NCBI RefSeq assembly: GCF_963677685.1
Contig: NZ_OY782186.1
Span: 2,232,001-2,296,000, forward strand
Direction: 5' to 3'
Length of the DNA: 64,000 nt
Source of the DNA: an uncultured Bacteroides sp.
GTDB taxonomy: Bacteria; Bacteroidota; Bacteroidia; Bacteroidales; Bacteroidaceae
The position numbers and the translations under genes were made by a program. The number at the start of each line of letters is the position of its first letter. Position 1 is the first letter of the stretch. This document shows, in pieces, positions 49,669 to 58,935 of this stretch. The notes below the pieces were generated by a model, which made no database searches, was not told where the DNA came from, and saw only the letters and a program-made list of their open reading frames with translations.

Positions 49669-50769
49669 ATGGGAATAATAGTTTCGCTCCCGGGGGGAGG
49701 TGGAGGAGGTACTGATTTACAACTTAATTTTGGAAAACAGATAGAGGTCAGAGATTCGTTTCTTCCTCCTGAATGGTATCCTCAAAGTGGAATCCAACTA
49801 ACTTGGCCACATGAAGAAACCGATTGGGCTTATATGCTTGATGAAGTACGAGAATGCTTCATTAATATTGCAAATGAAATAACCAAACGGGAGAAATTGT
49901 TAATTGTTGCTCCTGAACCTGAAGACGTAAAAAAACAGCTTGAGGGAAAGATAAACATTGATAATGTGATTTTTATGCAGAGTGAAACCAATGACACTTG
50001 GGCTAGAGATCATGGAGCTATAACAATGATGGATGGTAACTCCCCTGCTCTACTAGATTTTACTTTTAATGGCTGGGGACTCAAATTTGCTTCTGACCAA
50101 GACAACTTAATTACTCGCCGGGGAATCAAACAGTCGTTATTAAAAGGACGTTATGAGAATCGTTTAGGCTTTGTGCTCGAAGGCGGTTCCATTGAGAGCG
50201 ATGGCATAGGAACGGTACTTACTACTTCAGAATGCTTATTATCTCCCAATCGTAACGGTCAGAAAAATCAAGTAGAGATTGAAGAATATCTCCGTTCTGT
50301 ACTTCATTTAGAGAGAGTTCTATGGCTCGACTATGGCTACTTAGCTGGTGATGATACAGACAGCCATATAGATACTCTTGCTCGTTTCTGCTCATCTAAA
50401 GTAATAGCTTATGTAAAATGCACCGATGAATCTGATGTGCATTATGAAGCATTAAGCAAAATGGAAGAACAGCTTAAAACATTTAAAACAATTGCAGGAA
50501 AACCTTATCAGTTATTGGCATTACCTATGGCTGATAAGATAGTTGTTGATGGCGAAAGACTTCCGGCCACATATGCAAATTTCCTTATTATGAATGGTGC
50601 TGTTTTGTGCCCTACGTATGCGCAGCCTGAAAATGATCAAAAAGCCATAGAGGTTTTAAAGGAAGCTTTCCCTGATCGTGAAATCATAGGCGTTGATTGT
50701 CGTGCATTAATTAAGCAACATGGTTCTTTGCATTGTGTGACGATGCAATACCCCATTGGAGTCCTTTAA
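49669..50769 (+). CDS. aguA: Agmatine deiminase
   Basis: A 366-residue peptidylarginine-deiminase-fold enzyme that turns agmatine into N-carbamoylputrescine and ammonia. Diagnostic segments are WPHEETDWAYML, NDTWARDHGAI, GGSIESDGIGT, the His in DSHIDTLARF and the catalytic Cys in SLHCVTMQYP. The only ATG upstream of the family core adds about 30 residues, including a six-glycine run that most homologues lack. aguB follows after 26 bases, giving a two-step route to putrescine. Confidence 0.93.
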   Translation: MGIIVSLPGGGGGGTDLQLNFGKQIEVRDSFLPPEWYPQSGIQLTWPHEETDWAYMLDEVRECFINIANEITKREKLLIVAPEPEDVKKQLEGKINIDNVIFMQSETNDTWARDHGAITMMDGNSPALLDFTFNGWGLKFASDQDNLITRRGIKQSLLKGRYENRLGFVLEGGSIESDGIGTVLTTSECLLSPNRNGQKNQVEIEEYLRSVLHLERVLWLDYGYLAGDDTDSHIDTLARFCSSKVIAYVKCTDESDVHYEALSKMEEQLKTFKTIAGKPYQLLALPMADKIVVDGERLPATYANFLIMNGAVLCPTYAQPENDQKAIEVLKEAFPDREIIGVDCRALIKQHGSLHCVTMQYPIGVL

Positions 50770-50795
50770 TAATGGTACCGTTTAAAGTTAATAAA

Positions 50796-51680
50796 ATGAA
50801 GAAAATAAAAGCAGGACTAATTCAGCAAGCCAATGTGGCTGATTTAAATATCAATCTTGCCAATTTAGCAAAAAACATAGAAATTTGTGCTGCCCAGGGT
50901 ACCCAACTCGTTGTGCTGCAAGAGTTGCATAACTCTTTGTATTTCTGCCAAACGGAAGATACTCATTTATTTGATTTGGCTGAAAGTATTCCTGGTCCTT
51001 CTACGGAGTTTTATTCAAAATTAGCCGCCACCAATAAAATAGTATTAGTGACTTCTCTTTTTGAAAAACGTGCTCCCGGTTTATATCACAATACAGCTGT
51101 TGTTTTTGATAGCGATGGCAGTATTGCAGGCAAATATCGTAAAATGCATATTCCGGATGATCCGGCGTATTATGAAAAATTCTACTTTACTCCTGGAGAC
51201 ATCGGTTTTGAACCTATTCAAACTTCAATAGGCAAATTAGGTGTTCTAGTTTGTTGGGATCAATGGTATCCTGAAGCTGCCCGCTTAATGGCACTTAAAG
51301 GTGCTGAAATATTGATCTATCCTACTGCCATCGGTTGGGAAAGCAGTGACACTGAAGAGGAAAAATCCCGTCAGCTCAATGCTTGGATAATTTCTCAGAG
51401 AGCACATGCTGTAGCCAATGGATTGCCTGTTATTTCAGTAAACCGTATCGGTCGTGAATCAGATCCATCCGGACAAACGAATGGTATTCAGTTTTGGGGA
51501 AATAGCTTTGTAGCCGGTCCACAAGGAGAATTTTTAGCGCAAGCTTCTAACGATAAAGATGAAAATATTATTGTTGATATTGATCTTGAAAGATCAGAGA
51601 ATGTTCGTCGCTGGTGGCCTTTCTTACGTGACAGACGCATTGATCATTATGACAATCTGAATAAACGATTTATAGATTAG
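50796..51680 (+). CDS. aguB: N-carbamoylputrescine amidase
   Basis: A 294-residue nitrilase-family enzyme that hydrolyses N-carbamoylputrescine to putrescine. The Glu-Lys-Cys triad is visible in LQELHNSLYF, KYRKMHIPDD and LVCWDQWYPEAARL. The start MKKIKAGLIQQANV fits the family; longer in-frame starts would overlap aguA. It is the second gene of the agmatine pair. Confidence 0.95.
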   Translation: MKKIKAGLIQQANVADLNINLANLAKNIEICAAQGTQLVVLQELHNSLYFCQTEDTHLFDLAESIPGPSTEFYSKLAATNKIVLVTSLFEKRAPGLYHNTAVVFDSDGSIAGKYRKMHIPDDPAYYEKFYFTPGDIGFEPIQTSIGKLGVLVCWDQWYPEAARLMALKGAEILIYPTAIGWESSDTEEEKSRQLNAWIISQRAHAVANGLPVISVNRIGRESDPSGQTNGIQFWGNSFVAGPQGEFLAQASNDKDENIIVDIDLERSENVRRWWPFLRDRRIDHYDNLNKRFID

Positions 51681-51753
51681 TTTCTTTTAAAAAAGGAAGC
51701 ACACACAGTTATCTATCTGATACTGTCGCTTTCTTAAGTCTAGCGATAAAAAT

Positions 51754-51846
51754 AAACCTCAGCGTTTTACTTCTTCTTCTCTCATATAAAATCCATTGAT
51801 TAATATTAAAAGAGAGAAAGATATGGTAAAATGCCGAGGTTTTTTA
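51754..51846. terminator. Long imperfect hairpin between aguB and proS
   Basis: AAACCTCAGCGTTTTAC pairs with GTAAAATGCCGAGGTTT, and TTCTCTC with GAGAGAA further inside, giving an interrupted stem of about 30 bp around an AT-rich loop. A T run follows on the plus strand and A residues precede it, so it can serve both converging genes. Confidence 0.65.
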
Positions 51847-51863
51847 TTTCAAAAAATGATATT

Positions 51864-53345
51864 TTAATAAGCTCTGGCAAATATGACGCGACAAGCTGAA
51901 GGCTTACCTGTGACCATACATTTTCCCGGAGTTTTATCACCATCTAAAGGAATACAGCGAATTGTTGCTTTTGTCTCTTCTTTGATTTTGTCTTCCGTTT
52001 CAGGAGTACCATCCCAATGAGCCAAGATAAAGCCACCTTCTTCTATCTTCTCTTTAAATTCATCGTAGCTGTCAACCGTTATTGTACGAGAAATACGATA
52101 ATCCAAGGCTTTCTTATAAACATTAGCCTGAATATCTTCCAAAAGGTTCTGAACGTATGCCTCTATACCTTCGCAAGTAACCGTTTCCTTTTCAAGAGTA
52201 TCACGACGCATCACTTCCATCGTATTATTTTCCAAGTCGCGCCCACCCATAACTAAACGTACAGGCACACCCTTCAATTCATAATCAGCAAATTTGAATC
52301 CGGGACGCTTGTTGTCTGCATTATCATATTTCACAGATATGCCCAACTTCTTCAAATTAGCAACTATACCCTGTACCTTTTCGTTTATTAGCGCCAATTG
52401 TTCATCATTCTTATAAATAGGAACAATAACCACTTGAATAGGTGCCAAATGAGGAGGTAATACCAACCCGTTATCATCTGAATGAGTCATGATAAGTGCA
52501 CCCATTAAACGTGTAGACACGCCCCATGAAGTAGCCCATACATACTCCATTTTATTTTCCTTATTAACGAACTGAACGTCAAAAGCTTTAGCAAAATTTT
52601 GACCTAAGAAATGAGAAGTACCACTTTGCAACGCTTTCCCATCCTGCATCATAGCCTCAATGGTGTACGTCTCCAAAGCTCCCGCAAAACGTTCATTAGC
52701 AGATTTCACTCCCTTAATAACAGGAACAGCCATATATTTCTCTGCGAAATCAGCATATACATTTAACATACGTACTGCTTCTTCTTCTGCCTCCTCACGT
52801 GTTGCATGAGCAGTATGACCTTCTTGCCACAAAAACTCAGCCGTACGCAAAAATAGACGGGTACGCATTTCCCATCGCATCACATTAGCCCATTGATTAC
52901 ACAAAACAGGCAAATCACGATAAGAGTTAATCCAATTTTTATAAGTGTTCCAGATAATCGTTTCCGATGTTGGACGAATAATCAATTCTTCTTCCAATTT
53001 AGCAGCAGGGTCAACCACCACTTCTTTGCCATCAGCAGACATCTTCAGACGGTGATGCGTAACAACGGCACATTCTTTAGCAAAACCTTCAACATGTTCT
53101 GCTTCTCTGCTAAGAAATGATTTAGGAATAAGTAGCGGGAAATAAGCATTCACATGTCCTGTTTCCTTAAACATGTCATCAAGCTGACGTTGTATCTTTT
53201 CCCAGATAGCATATCCATAAGGTTTTATCACCATACATCCACGCACAGCCGACTGTTCTGCTAAGTCAGCTTTCACTACTAATTCATTGTACCATTGCGA
53301 ATAATTGTCTCCACGTTTGGTCAAACCTTTCAGTTCTTTTGCCAT
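51864..53345 (-). CDS. proS: Proline--tRNA ligase (eukaryote/archaea-like type)
   Basis: A 493-residue class II synthetase of the type without the INS editing domain. Motif 1 region is [17 protein letters not shown], motif 2 is [14 protein letters not shown], and motif 3 is [16 protein letters not shown]-terminal domain ends with CRVIFARAY, as usual in this type. It charges tRNA-Pro. Confidence 0.96.
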   Translation of the reverse strand: MAKELKGLTKRGDNYSQWYNELVVKADLAEQSAVRGCMVIKPYGYAIWEKIQRQLDDMFKETGHVNAYFPLLIPKSFLSREAEHVEGFAKECAVVTHHRLKMSADGKEVVVDPAAKLEEELIIRPTSETIIWNTYKNWINSYRDLPVLCNQWANVMRWEMRTRLFLRTAEFLWQEGHTAHATREEAEEEAVRMLNVYADFAEKYMAVPVIKGVKSANERFAGALETYTIEAMMQDGKALQSGTSHFLGQNFAKAFDVQFVNKENKMEYVWATSWGVSTRLMGALIMTHSDDNGLVLPPHLAPIQVVIVPIYKNDEQLALINEKVQGIVANLKKLGISVKYDNADNKRPGFKFADYELKGVPVRLVMGGRDLENNTMEVMRRDTLEKETVTCEGIEAYVQNLLEDIQANVYKKALDYRISRTITVDSYDEFKEKIEEGGFILAHWDGTPETEDKIKEETKATIRCIPLDGDKTPGKCMVTGKPSACRVIFARAY

Positions 53346-53388
53346 TTTATTGCTAATTATTTATATTTCCCATTACAATTTATGAGCG

Positions 53389-53396
53389 CAAAAGTA
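53389..53396 (-). promoter_or_regulatory. -7 promoter element for proS
   Basis: The minus strand reads TACTTTTG, 44 bases before the proS ATG. Confidence 0.5.
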
Positions 53397-53455
53397 CTAA
53401 AAAAGCCAAATTACTGCAATCAATAAAGCCTATTTTTGAGATTAGTATACAACTA

Positions 53456-53830
53456 TTATTTACTAACGATCTCTTTTCCGAACGGGCTTAAGGCAAGACC
53501 TGCTAGTTTAAAATGTTGCAAAGCGAAGGGAATACCAACAATTGTGATAAACAAGAAAAGCCCAAAGACAAGATGAGAAAGACTAATCCATATACCTCCC
53601 AAGAATATCCATATAATGTTCATCAAAACACTTAAGCAACCTCCTGAGTGAGGAGCAGTCCTAACTTCTTTGCCAAAAGGTGAAAGAGCTAATAAAGCAA
53701 GTTTCATGGTCTGTATTCCAAAAGGAATGCCTATGATCGTAATCATCATGAGAAGACTGGAAATAATATATTCTAAGCAGATTAAAAATCCGCCAAAGAG
53801 AAGCCATAATAGATTCATTAAAAGGCTCAT
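53456..53830 (-). CDS. YccF-domain inner-membrane protein
   Basis: A 124-residue membrane protein with two repeats of the YccF domain. Each has a helix pair and a conserved loop with GIPFGIQTMKLALLALSPFG or GIPFALQHFKLAGLALSPFG. Function unknown across the family. It lies between the proS and symporter genes on the same strand. Confidence 0.9.
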   Translation of the reverse strand: MSLLMNLLWLLFGGFLICLEYIISSLLMMITIIGIPFGIQTMKLALLALSPFGKEVRTAPHSGGCLSVLMNIIWIFLGGIWISLSHLVFGLFLFITIVGIPFALQHFKLAGLALSPFGKEIVSK

Positions 53831-53916
53831 AGCATTTGTTATTTTTAGTGATACAGCAAATATAGGAGAAATATTTATTCAAGATACGGTTCACCTAAGA
53901 TTAAATATCATCCATT

Positions 53917-55191
53917 TTATTTATTCTTTCTATCAATGATTCCCGCAACAGTGGCATCGCCCGTAACATTTACAGACGTACGTAGCATATCCAAAGGTCT
54001 GTCAACTCCTAGAATCAATGCCAATCCTTCTGCAGGAATGCCCACCGATGAAAGTACCATAGTGAGAATCACATAACTTCCTCCGGGAATAGCAGGAGTA
54101 CCAATAGAAGAAATAGTAGTAAGTAGCACTATGGATAAAATATCCATCAGTCCCAAATGTATACCCATAACCTGAGCAATAAAGACAACAGCTATGCTCT
54201 GATAACAACTTGTGCCATCCATATTTATAGTCGTTCCTACAGGCAAAACAAAAGATGTGATCTCTTTCGAGATACCAAGATTTCTTTCGGCTGTCTCTAT
54301 ATTCAAGGGTAAAGTAGCGGCGCTAGAACTGGTTGTAAAAGCCAATAGTTGTACCGGATACATGTTTTTAATAAATTTCTTAACGGGTATACTCGTAAAC
54401 AAGTGCACTAAGAAAGGATAGAATAAAAAAATCAACATAAGCAACCCTAGCATCACCGTTATAGTATACATAGCCAATGCCCCAAAGATAGACAAACTAC
54501 CTGCATTATCTACCACCATCGCAGCCATAAGAGCAAAGACTCCATAGGGTGCAAAGCGAATGATATAATCAACCATTGCAAGTATGATATCATATAAAGA
54601 ATCAAACAGTTTCAAAACCGTCTTTGTCTTCTCTTTAGGGAGACTGATTGCAGCTACTCCAAAAAAGATCGCAAAAAAGATAACCTGCAACATTTTACCG
54701 TTGTTACTTGCTGCATTCACTATGTTATCAGGAATGATATCTTCCATAAAAGATAAAGGACCTTGTTCTCGGGTAGACTGAGCTACTGATTTCTTCTCTT
54801 CTACAACTTGATGATAGCTTTTTTGCATCTCATGAACTTTTGTGGAGTCTACAAAACTCCCCGGACGTATAGTCAGAACTAGAAATAAACCAATAGTAAT
54901 GGCGGAAATTGTAGTAAGCAAATAAATAATAATTGCCTTAATACCTATCTTAGAAAAACGACTAATATCTTCAAGCCCCGTTACTCCTTTCACCAGCGAA
55001 ACAAAAACAAGTGGTACAGCAACCAGTTGAAGCAGTTTTATAAAAATTCTCCCCCAGGGCTTTACCCAAAACAGAATAAAACTCTCTCCTCCCCAATAAA
55101 TAGCAAGAATACCTGCCAATATTCCAAGGAACATTCCTAACAAAATACGAAGATATAAGGGAATCGATCTTTTTCTAATAGATATATTCAT
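53917..55191 (-). CDS. Dicarboxylate/amino acid:cation symporter
   Basis: A 424-residue member of the DAACS (SDF) family of Na+ or H+ coupled glutamate or C4-dicarboxylate carriers. The serine-rich re-entrant loop is visible in LLAFTTSSSAATLPLN, the substrate motif region in GTTINMDGTSCYQ, and the second hairpin in SSIGTPAIPGGSYV. The start MNISIRKRSIPLYLRIL fits; an upstream start adds 25 unrelated residues. The substrate cannot be named. Confidence 0.92.
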   Translation of the reverse strand: MNISIRKRSIPLYLRILLGMFLGILAGILAIYWGGESFILFWVKPWGRIFIKLLQLVAVPLVFVSLVKGVTGLEDISRFSKIGIKAIIIYLLTTISAITIGLFLVLTIRPGSFVDSTKVHEMQKSYHQVVEEKKSVAQSTREQGPLSFMEDIIPDNIVNAASNNGKMLQVIFFAIFFGVAAISLPKEKTKTVLKLFDSLYDIILAMVDYIIRFAPYGVFALMAAMVVDNAGSLSIFGALAMYTITVMLGLLMLIFLFYPFLVHLFTSIPVKKFIKNMYPVQLLAFTTSSSAATLPLNIETAERNLGISKEITSFVLPVGTTINMDGTSCYQSIAVVFIAQVMGIHLGLMDILSIVLLTTISSIGTPAIPGGSYVILTMVLSSVGIPAEGLALILGVDRPLDMLRTSVNVTGDATVAGIIDRKNK

Positions 55192-55565
55192 TTGCTTTAT
55201 TCTTTCTTTATGTTTGATTATAATCAACTTTAACGACAAATATAGCAAATTGAAGGCAAAAAGCAATATTAAGTAAGATGTATGTTTATGAATTTCAAAT
55301 TGTTTTTCTTGAAGATATCTAATTATAGACTTTTAAACAATTTTATTTTAGTTAAATTTTAACGAAAATGCGTTTCACTGTTAACGTTATGGTTTTAGAC
55401 ATTAAAGCTTGTTATAATCTTTGTCTAAAAGGGTATATTATTTGTAACCATGCACTAAATGAGTATATTTACATAGTTTTTTTTCATAGGATTAGATTTA
55501 AGGTTAACATCAAAGTAAGCTGCCCGTGAGGGTGGCTTACTTTTTTTAGATAGAAAAAGACTCTA
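55192..55565. other. Intergenic region between the symporter and cobC
   Basis: This gap of about 370 bases is AT-rich. I see the symporter leader on the left and a strong hairpin at 55512-55547 on the right. No frame resembles a protein. A plus-strand small RNA ending at the hairpin is possible but unsupported. Confidence 0.4.
55512..55547. terminator. Terminator at the end of the cob operon
   Basis: GTAAGC/GCTTAC with inner CCC/GGG pairs forms a strong hairpin. A seven-T run follows on the plus strand and a three-T run on the minus strand, 20 bases after cobC. Confidence 0.7.
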
Positions 55566-56093
55566 TTAAAGTTCTATTTTTATTATTCCACCATAAGGAG
55601 TAATTGAACTAAAAGCATCTTCTAAAGCCACCGTTCCGGCATAGACTTGTGCACAGATAAGAACTCCTCCATGAGCAAAAATCCCCACCCTGTTTAAAGG
55701 TTTAGCACGCAGTTCGTCAAAGAATTCGGCAACTCTACTAAATTGATCTTTAAACGATTCTCCTCCGGGAACGGTTACTTTCATGAAGTCCTTATACCAC
55801 TCCTGTAAGCGAGGGTCGCGTATTTCATCATAATGCTTCATTTCCCATTCGCCAAAATCCATTTCCATAATTCGCGCATCTCTTTCAGCATAATCATATC
55901 CACAATAATCAGCTAAACGGACGCAACGAGTAAGCGGACTCGTAAACACTTTATCAAAAGTAACCCCTGTTAAATTTTGCATAACCTCAGCTGCTTCTTG
56001 CTCAAAGCTTTCCTTAAGCGGAACATCTGTTTGCCCATAACAAGTCTGTGGAGGCACATCTACTGAAGTATGACGTATAAGATATATTTCCAT
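55566..56093 (-). CDS. cobC: Histidine phosphatase, probable alpha-ribazole phosphatase
   Basis: A 175-residue phosphoglycerate-mutase-like protein. It begins MEIYLIRHTSVDVPP with the RH catalytic pair in which the usual Gly is Thr, then CYGQTDVPLKE, a motif common in CobC, and the second His in IFAHGGVLICA. It would remove the phosphate from alpha-ribazole-5'-phosphate or the cobalamin phosphate. Its place at the end of cobU-cobT-cobS supports this. Confidence 0.88.
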   Translation of the reverse strand: MEIYLIRHTSVDVPPQTCYGQTDVPLKESFEQEAAEVMQNLTGVTFDKVFTSPLTRCVRLADYCGYDYAERDARIMEMDFGEWEMKHYDEIRDPRLQEWYKDFMKVTVPGGESFKDQFSRVAEFFDELRAKPLNRVGIFAHGGVLICAQVYAGTVALEDAFSSITPYGGIIKIEL

Positions 56094-56099
56094 AATTTA

Positions 56100-56855
56100 T
56101 TAGATTAGTTGGTACAGTATATTCATTCCAAGATAAAAAGTAAGTTCACTCAATAAAAAAACAGCGCCACAGCAATCTCCCGTATAACCTTGCAAACGTT
56201 TCTTCATTAACAAGATTAAAAACGCAGAAGCTATTAAAGGCATTAATCCGGCCAAAAGGAAGAAATATGAAGGCATAAAGATTATTGCAGGAACAAGACC
56301 CGATATAAAGGCAAAAATAAAAGTTCCCGGAGACATCCTATTATACACCACTTTCGCTTTACTTTCCTCCTCTTTGCGAGCATAAGGCAAGAAATTAATC
56401 TGTTGCGCCGCACAAAACTTGCTCCATGGATCACCCATCAATATTGCTGCACAAGCTATAGAAAGAGGCAATGAAGTTAGCAATGACCATAAGAAAGTAA
56501 AATAAAGGATAAGCCCCACAACGCCATAACTCCCAATATATGAATCTTTCATGATAGCAAGTGTTCGTTCCCTACTCGTACCTCCTCCAAAGCCATCAAA
56601 AAAATCAGCCAATCCGTCTTCATGAAGGCAGCCTGTAAGAAGTACTCTGGCAGAGATAGCAAACAAGACAGCCACATAAAACGGTAAAATATGTGCCGCT
56701 AACCACAAAGTCCCCGCCATTATTCCACCAGTAAGCCAGCCAGCAAAAGGCCAATAATCCACCACATGCTTAAAACATTCAGCAGGTACCTCCCGAATGC
56801 GCCAAAAAGGCAAACGTGTAAAAAAAACAAATGCAGCCAACAAACGGTTCGTCAT
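56100..56855 (-). CDS. cobS: Adenosylcobinamide-GDP ribazoletransferase CobS
   Basis: A 251-residue inner-membrane enzyme that joins adenosylcobinamide-GDP to alpha-ribazole. The conserved CLHEDGLADFFDGFGGG motif carries the metal-binding acidic residues, and about six hydrophobic helices follow. It lies 6 bases from cobC and 3 from cobT. Confidence 0.95.
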   Translation of the reverse strand: MTNRLLAAFVFFTRLPFWRIREVPAECFKHVVDYWPFAGWLTGGIMAGTLWLAAHILPFYVAVLFAISARVLLTGCLHEDGLADFFDGFGGGTSRERTLAIMKDSYIGSYGVVGLILYFTFLWSLLTSLPLSIACAAILMGDPWSKFCAAQQINFLPYARKEEESKAKVVYNRMSPGTFIFAFISGLVPAIIFMPSYFFLLAGLMPLIASAFLILLMKKRLQGYTGDCCGAVFLLSELTFYLGMNILYQLI

Positions 56856-56858
56856 CTT

Positions 56859-57896
56859 TTAAAAATATTTAGTTACTGCCGCATGAGCAAAATTGTCCAT
56901 CTCATTAATCATACGTACAGCCGAATCAACAATCGGATAAGCACAAATTGCTCCCGAGCCCTCTCCTAGTCGCAGTCCCAAGTTTAGCAAAGGCTTTACT
57001 TCCATTGCATCTAGCAACAATTTATGTCCGGTTTCATCTCCTTGATGCCCAAATATGGCATAATCCAAGACATTAGGATAAAGTTTTGATGCCGCTAAGA
57101 TGCAGTTGGTCATAATAAAGCCATCTACCAAGATAGTCATTTTCAGCTCTGCTGCTTGCAACATACCTCCAACAGCCATAACCATCTCCAGCCCACCAAA
57201 ATAAGAGATAATATCTTCTGCAGAACGATCTCCGTTATAATTTTCCAAAGCTTTCTTCAGCACATTATATTTATGACAGATTCCCGCACTATCAAGTCCG
57301 CTTCCGGCACCGACACACTCATCTAAAGGAATCCCTGTGAAACAACTCATCCACATCGATGAGGAAGAAGTATTAGCAATTCCCATTTCCCCAAAACTAA
57401 CAACATTGCATCCCTCCTCATGACTACGTCTCACCACTTCTGCACCCCGTTCGATGCAAAGATCCATTTCTTCAGTAGTCATGGCAGCTTCATATAGATA
57501 ATTACGAGTTCCTTTGCGTATTTTCATATCAATGATACCCTTATCCTTAGGAAAATCATAATCAACCCCAGCATCCACAATCTTCAACACAAAACCATGT
57601 TGCCTGCAAAGGAAATTGATCCCTGCCCCTCCATGCAGAAAATTGCTAATCTGTTGCCAAGTAATCTCTTTAGGCGAAAAGCTGACTCCTTCATCCACAA
57701 TACCATGATCTCCTGCGAAAAGAATATTTTGAGGTTGCTTCAACTCAGGAGACAATGTTTGCTGAATAAGACCTATTTGTAAAGCCAACTCCTCCAATCT
57801 CCCCAAAGAACCTTTAGGCTTAGTCAGATTATTAATTTTGTCGATAAGTGCTTGTCGGATACTCTCATCCGGTGCTGCAATTTTAAATATCTTCAT
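56859..57896 (-). CDS. cobT: Nicotinate-nucleotide--dimethylbenzimidazole phosphoribosyltransferase CobT
   Basis: A 345-residue CobT that activates the lower-ligand base as alpha-ribazole phosphate. Family segments are [16 protein letters not shown] near the N-terminus, [26 protein letters not shown] and the C-terminal [15 protein letters not shown] with the catalytic Glu. It lies 20 bases after cobU. Confidence 0.96.
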   Translation of the reverse strand: MKIFKIAAPDESIRQALIDKINNLTKPKGSLGRLEELALQIGLIQQTLSPELKQPQNILFAGDHGIVDEGVSFSPKEITWQQISNFLHGGAGINFLCRQHGFVLKIVDAGVDYDFPKDKGIIDMKIRKGTRNYLYEAAMTTEEMDLCIERGAEVVRRSHEEGCNVVSFGEMGIANTSSSSMWMSCFTGIPLDECVGAGSGLDSAGICHKYNVLKKALENYNGDRSAEDIISYFGGLEMVMAVGGMLQAAELKMTILVDGFIMTNCILAASKLYPNVLDYAIFGHQGDETGHKLLLDAMEVKPLLNLGLRLGEGSGAICAYPIVDSAVRMINEMDNFAHAAVTKYF

Positions 57897-57916
57897 GTTC
57901 TTATTTATATTGTATT

Positions 57917-58438
57917 CTATGATTCTTTAACAACTAACGGTATGCCCGAAACCATAAGTACCACCTTATCCGCCCTATTAGCAATATACTGATTTGCCCA
58001 GCCTTGCAGATCGGTGAATTTTCTTTGAATCAGATTTTCAGATGTTCCCCCCATACCTATTTCGTTAGTAACAAAAATAAAAGTAGCATCCTGCTTCACA
58101 AAACGCTCAAATTCCTGTTTAATAGCCTCCAGAGACTTCTCAATATTAGAGTCCAAATCAAAGAAGAAATTTGTGCACCATAAAGTTACACAATCAATTA
58201 AGACCACTCTTTCTGAAAGCGAATGTCTACTCAATTCCTTATCCTCTTCTATGTTAGTCCATTCAGGACCACGATCAGCCTGATGACGAATTACCCGTTG
58301 GCGAAATTCCTCATCCCAAATGCGGGAAGTAGCTAAATAAACAGGATTAGGAGACAATGTAAGTGCCAATCGCTCAGCATATTTACTTTTTCCGGAGCGT
58401 GCTCCTCCGGTTATAAGGATGATTTGCTTCATGTGCAT
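57917..58438 (-). CDS. cobU: Bifunctional adenosylcobinamide kinase/guanylyltransferase CobU
   Basis: A 173-residue first gene of the operon. The P-loop [14 protein letters not shown] is followed by the GMP-accepting His in the RHQADR region, a VLIDCVTLW Walker B-like strand and [10 protein letters not shown]. It phosphorylates adenosylcobinamide and transfers GMP to it. The leader is very short, with a promoter match 18 bases upstream, so there is no space for a cobalamin riboswitch. Confidence 0.95.
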   Translation of the reverse strand: MHMKQIILITGGARSGKSKYAERLALTLSPNPVYLATSRIWDEEFRQRVIRHQADRGPEWTNIEEDKELSRHSLSERVVLIDCVTLWCTNFFFDLDSNIEKSLEAIKQEFERFVKQDATFIFVTNEIGMGGTSENLIQRKFTDLQGWANQYIANRADKVVLMVSGIPLVVKES

Positions 58439-58455
58439 ATACTCTTTCTTGCGAA

Positions 58456-58463
58456 CAAAGATA
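58456..58463 (-). promoter_or_regulatory. -7 promoter element for the cob operon
   Basis: The minus strand reads TATCTTTG, 18 bases before the cobU ATG. Confidence 0.5.
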
Positions 58464-58518
58464 GCATTTTTTAGGCTCTTTTTTTGCGGAAAAACTAGTA
58501 TTATTTCAAATAACTAAT

Positions 58519-58526
58519 TACCTTTG
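58519..58526 (+). promoter_or_regulatory. -7 promoter element for tRNA-Gly
   Basis: TACCTTTG, an exact TAnnTTTG match, ends 23 bases before the tRNA 5' end. Confidence 0.5.
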
Positions 58527-58548
58527 CAATCGTTTTGAAAGAAGATAT

Positions 58549-58624
58549 GCGGTAGTAGCTCAGTTGGTAGAGCATCAGCTTCCCAAGCTGAGGGTCGTGA
58601 GTTCGAGCCTCATTTACCGCTCCA
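58549..58624 (+). tRNA. tRNA-Gly (CCC), integration site of the island
   Basis: A 76-base tRNA with encoded CCA. Acceptor arms GCGGTAG and TTACCGC pair; anticodon stem TCAGC/GCTGA closes the loop TTCCCAA, giving anticodon CCC for the codon GGG. The T arm contains GTTCGAGCC. Its 3' half is the left attachment site of the island, and a second 3'-half copy lies at 63481-63528. Confidence 0.95.
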
Positions 58625-58740
58625 ATTCTGAAAGCCTTTTATAAAAGGAAAAAGCCCATATATAAGGACTTTAAGAAAGATATCAAGCCATAAATCATTT
58701 CTGATTTATGGCTTTTATTTTGTCCTATTTTGAAGATAAA
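58577..58740 (+). repeat. Left attachment-site repeat (attL)
   Basis: From AGCTTCCCAAGC in the anticodon arm to GAAGATAAA past the terminator. The tRNA part (48 bases) differs by one base from the right copy; the downstream part is more diverged, with several indels. Confidence 0.75.
58685..58721 (+). terminator. Terminator after tRNA-Gly
   Basis: AAGCCATAAATCA at 58685-58697 and TGATTTATGGCTT at 58702-58714 form a 13-bp stem with loop TTTC, followed by T residues. Confidence 0.8.
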
Positions 58741-58753
58741 TTCTAGTTTTGTA

Positions 58754-58781
58754 TGCAAATATTCTACTTTAGTTCTACAAA
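58754..58781 (+). repeat. Putative integrase arm site, left copy
   Basis: The sequence has two direct TTCTAC elements spaced about ten bases apart, just before the integrase start. It recurs at 63394-63421. Spacing and position suggest integrase arm-type sites, but this is inference. Confidence 0.5.
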
Positions 58782-58790
58782 GAGATAGTT

Positions 58791-58935
58791 ATGGCAACCT
58801 TCAAAGCAGAGATTTATAAGCATCAAAAAAAGCAGATGGTACATGGAACGTAAAAATACAGCTTCAATATAAAAGGAACCATCCGCCTTTAAAATACGTG
58901 TGCCGCAAATTTGACATTTATATCCACGTAACTTT
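58791..58935 (+). pseudogene. Tyrosine integrase, N-terminal remnant with frameshift
   Basis: The ATG at 58791 opens MATFKAEIYKHQKK, the typical N-terminus of Bacteroides tyrosine recombinases. The frame then stops at a TAA near 58851. If one base is restored near 58832 the frame continues as ADGTWNVKIQLQYKR, matching the arm-binding domain of the family. After about 58890 the similarity is lost and no catalytic domain (R-H-R-Y) remains. The enzyme is dead, so the island cannot excise itself. Confidence 0.75.

Noticed and set aside
55440..55547. Small RNA ending at the hairpin after cobC
   Set aside because: The upstream bases have only an imperfect -7 match (TAATCTTTG, one base too long), and the hairpin is well explained as the cob operon terminator.
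58439..58548. Cobalamin riboswitch before cobU
   Set aside because: The gap is too short and holds the tRNA promoter; no B12-box-like sequence is visible.
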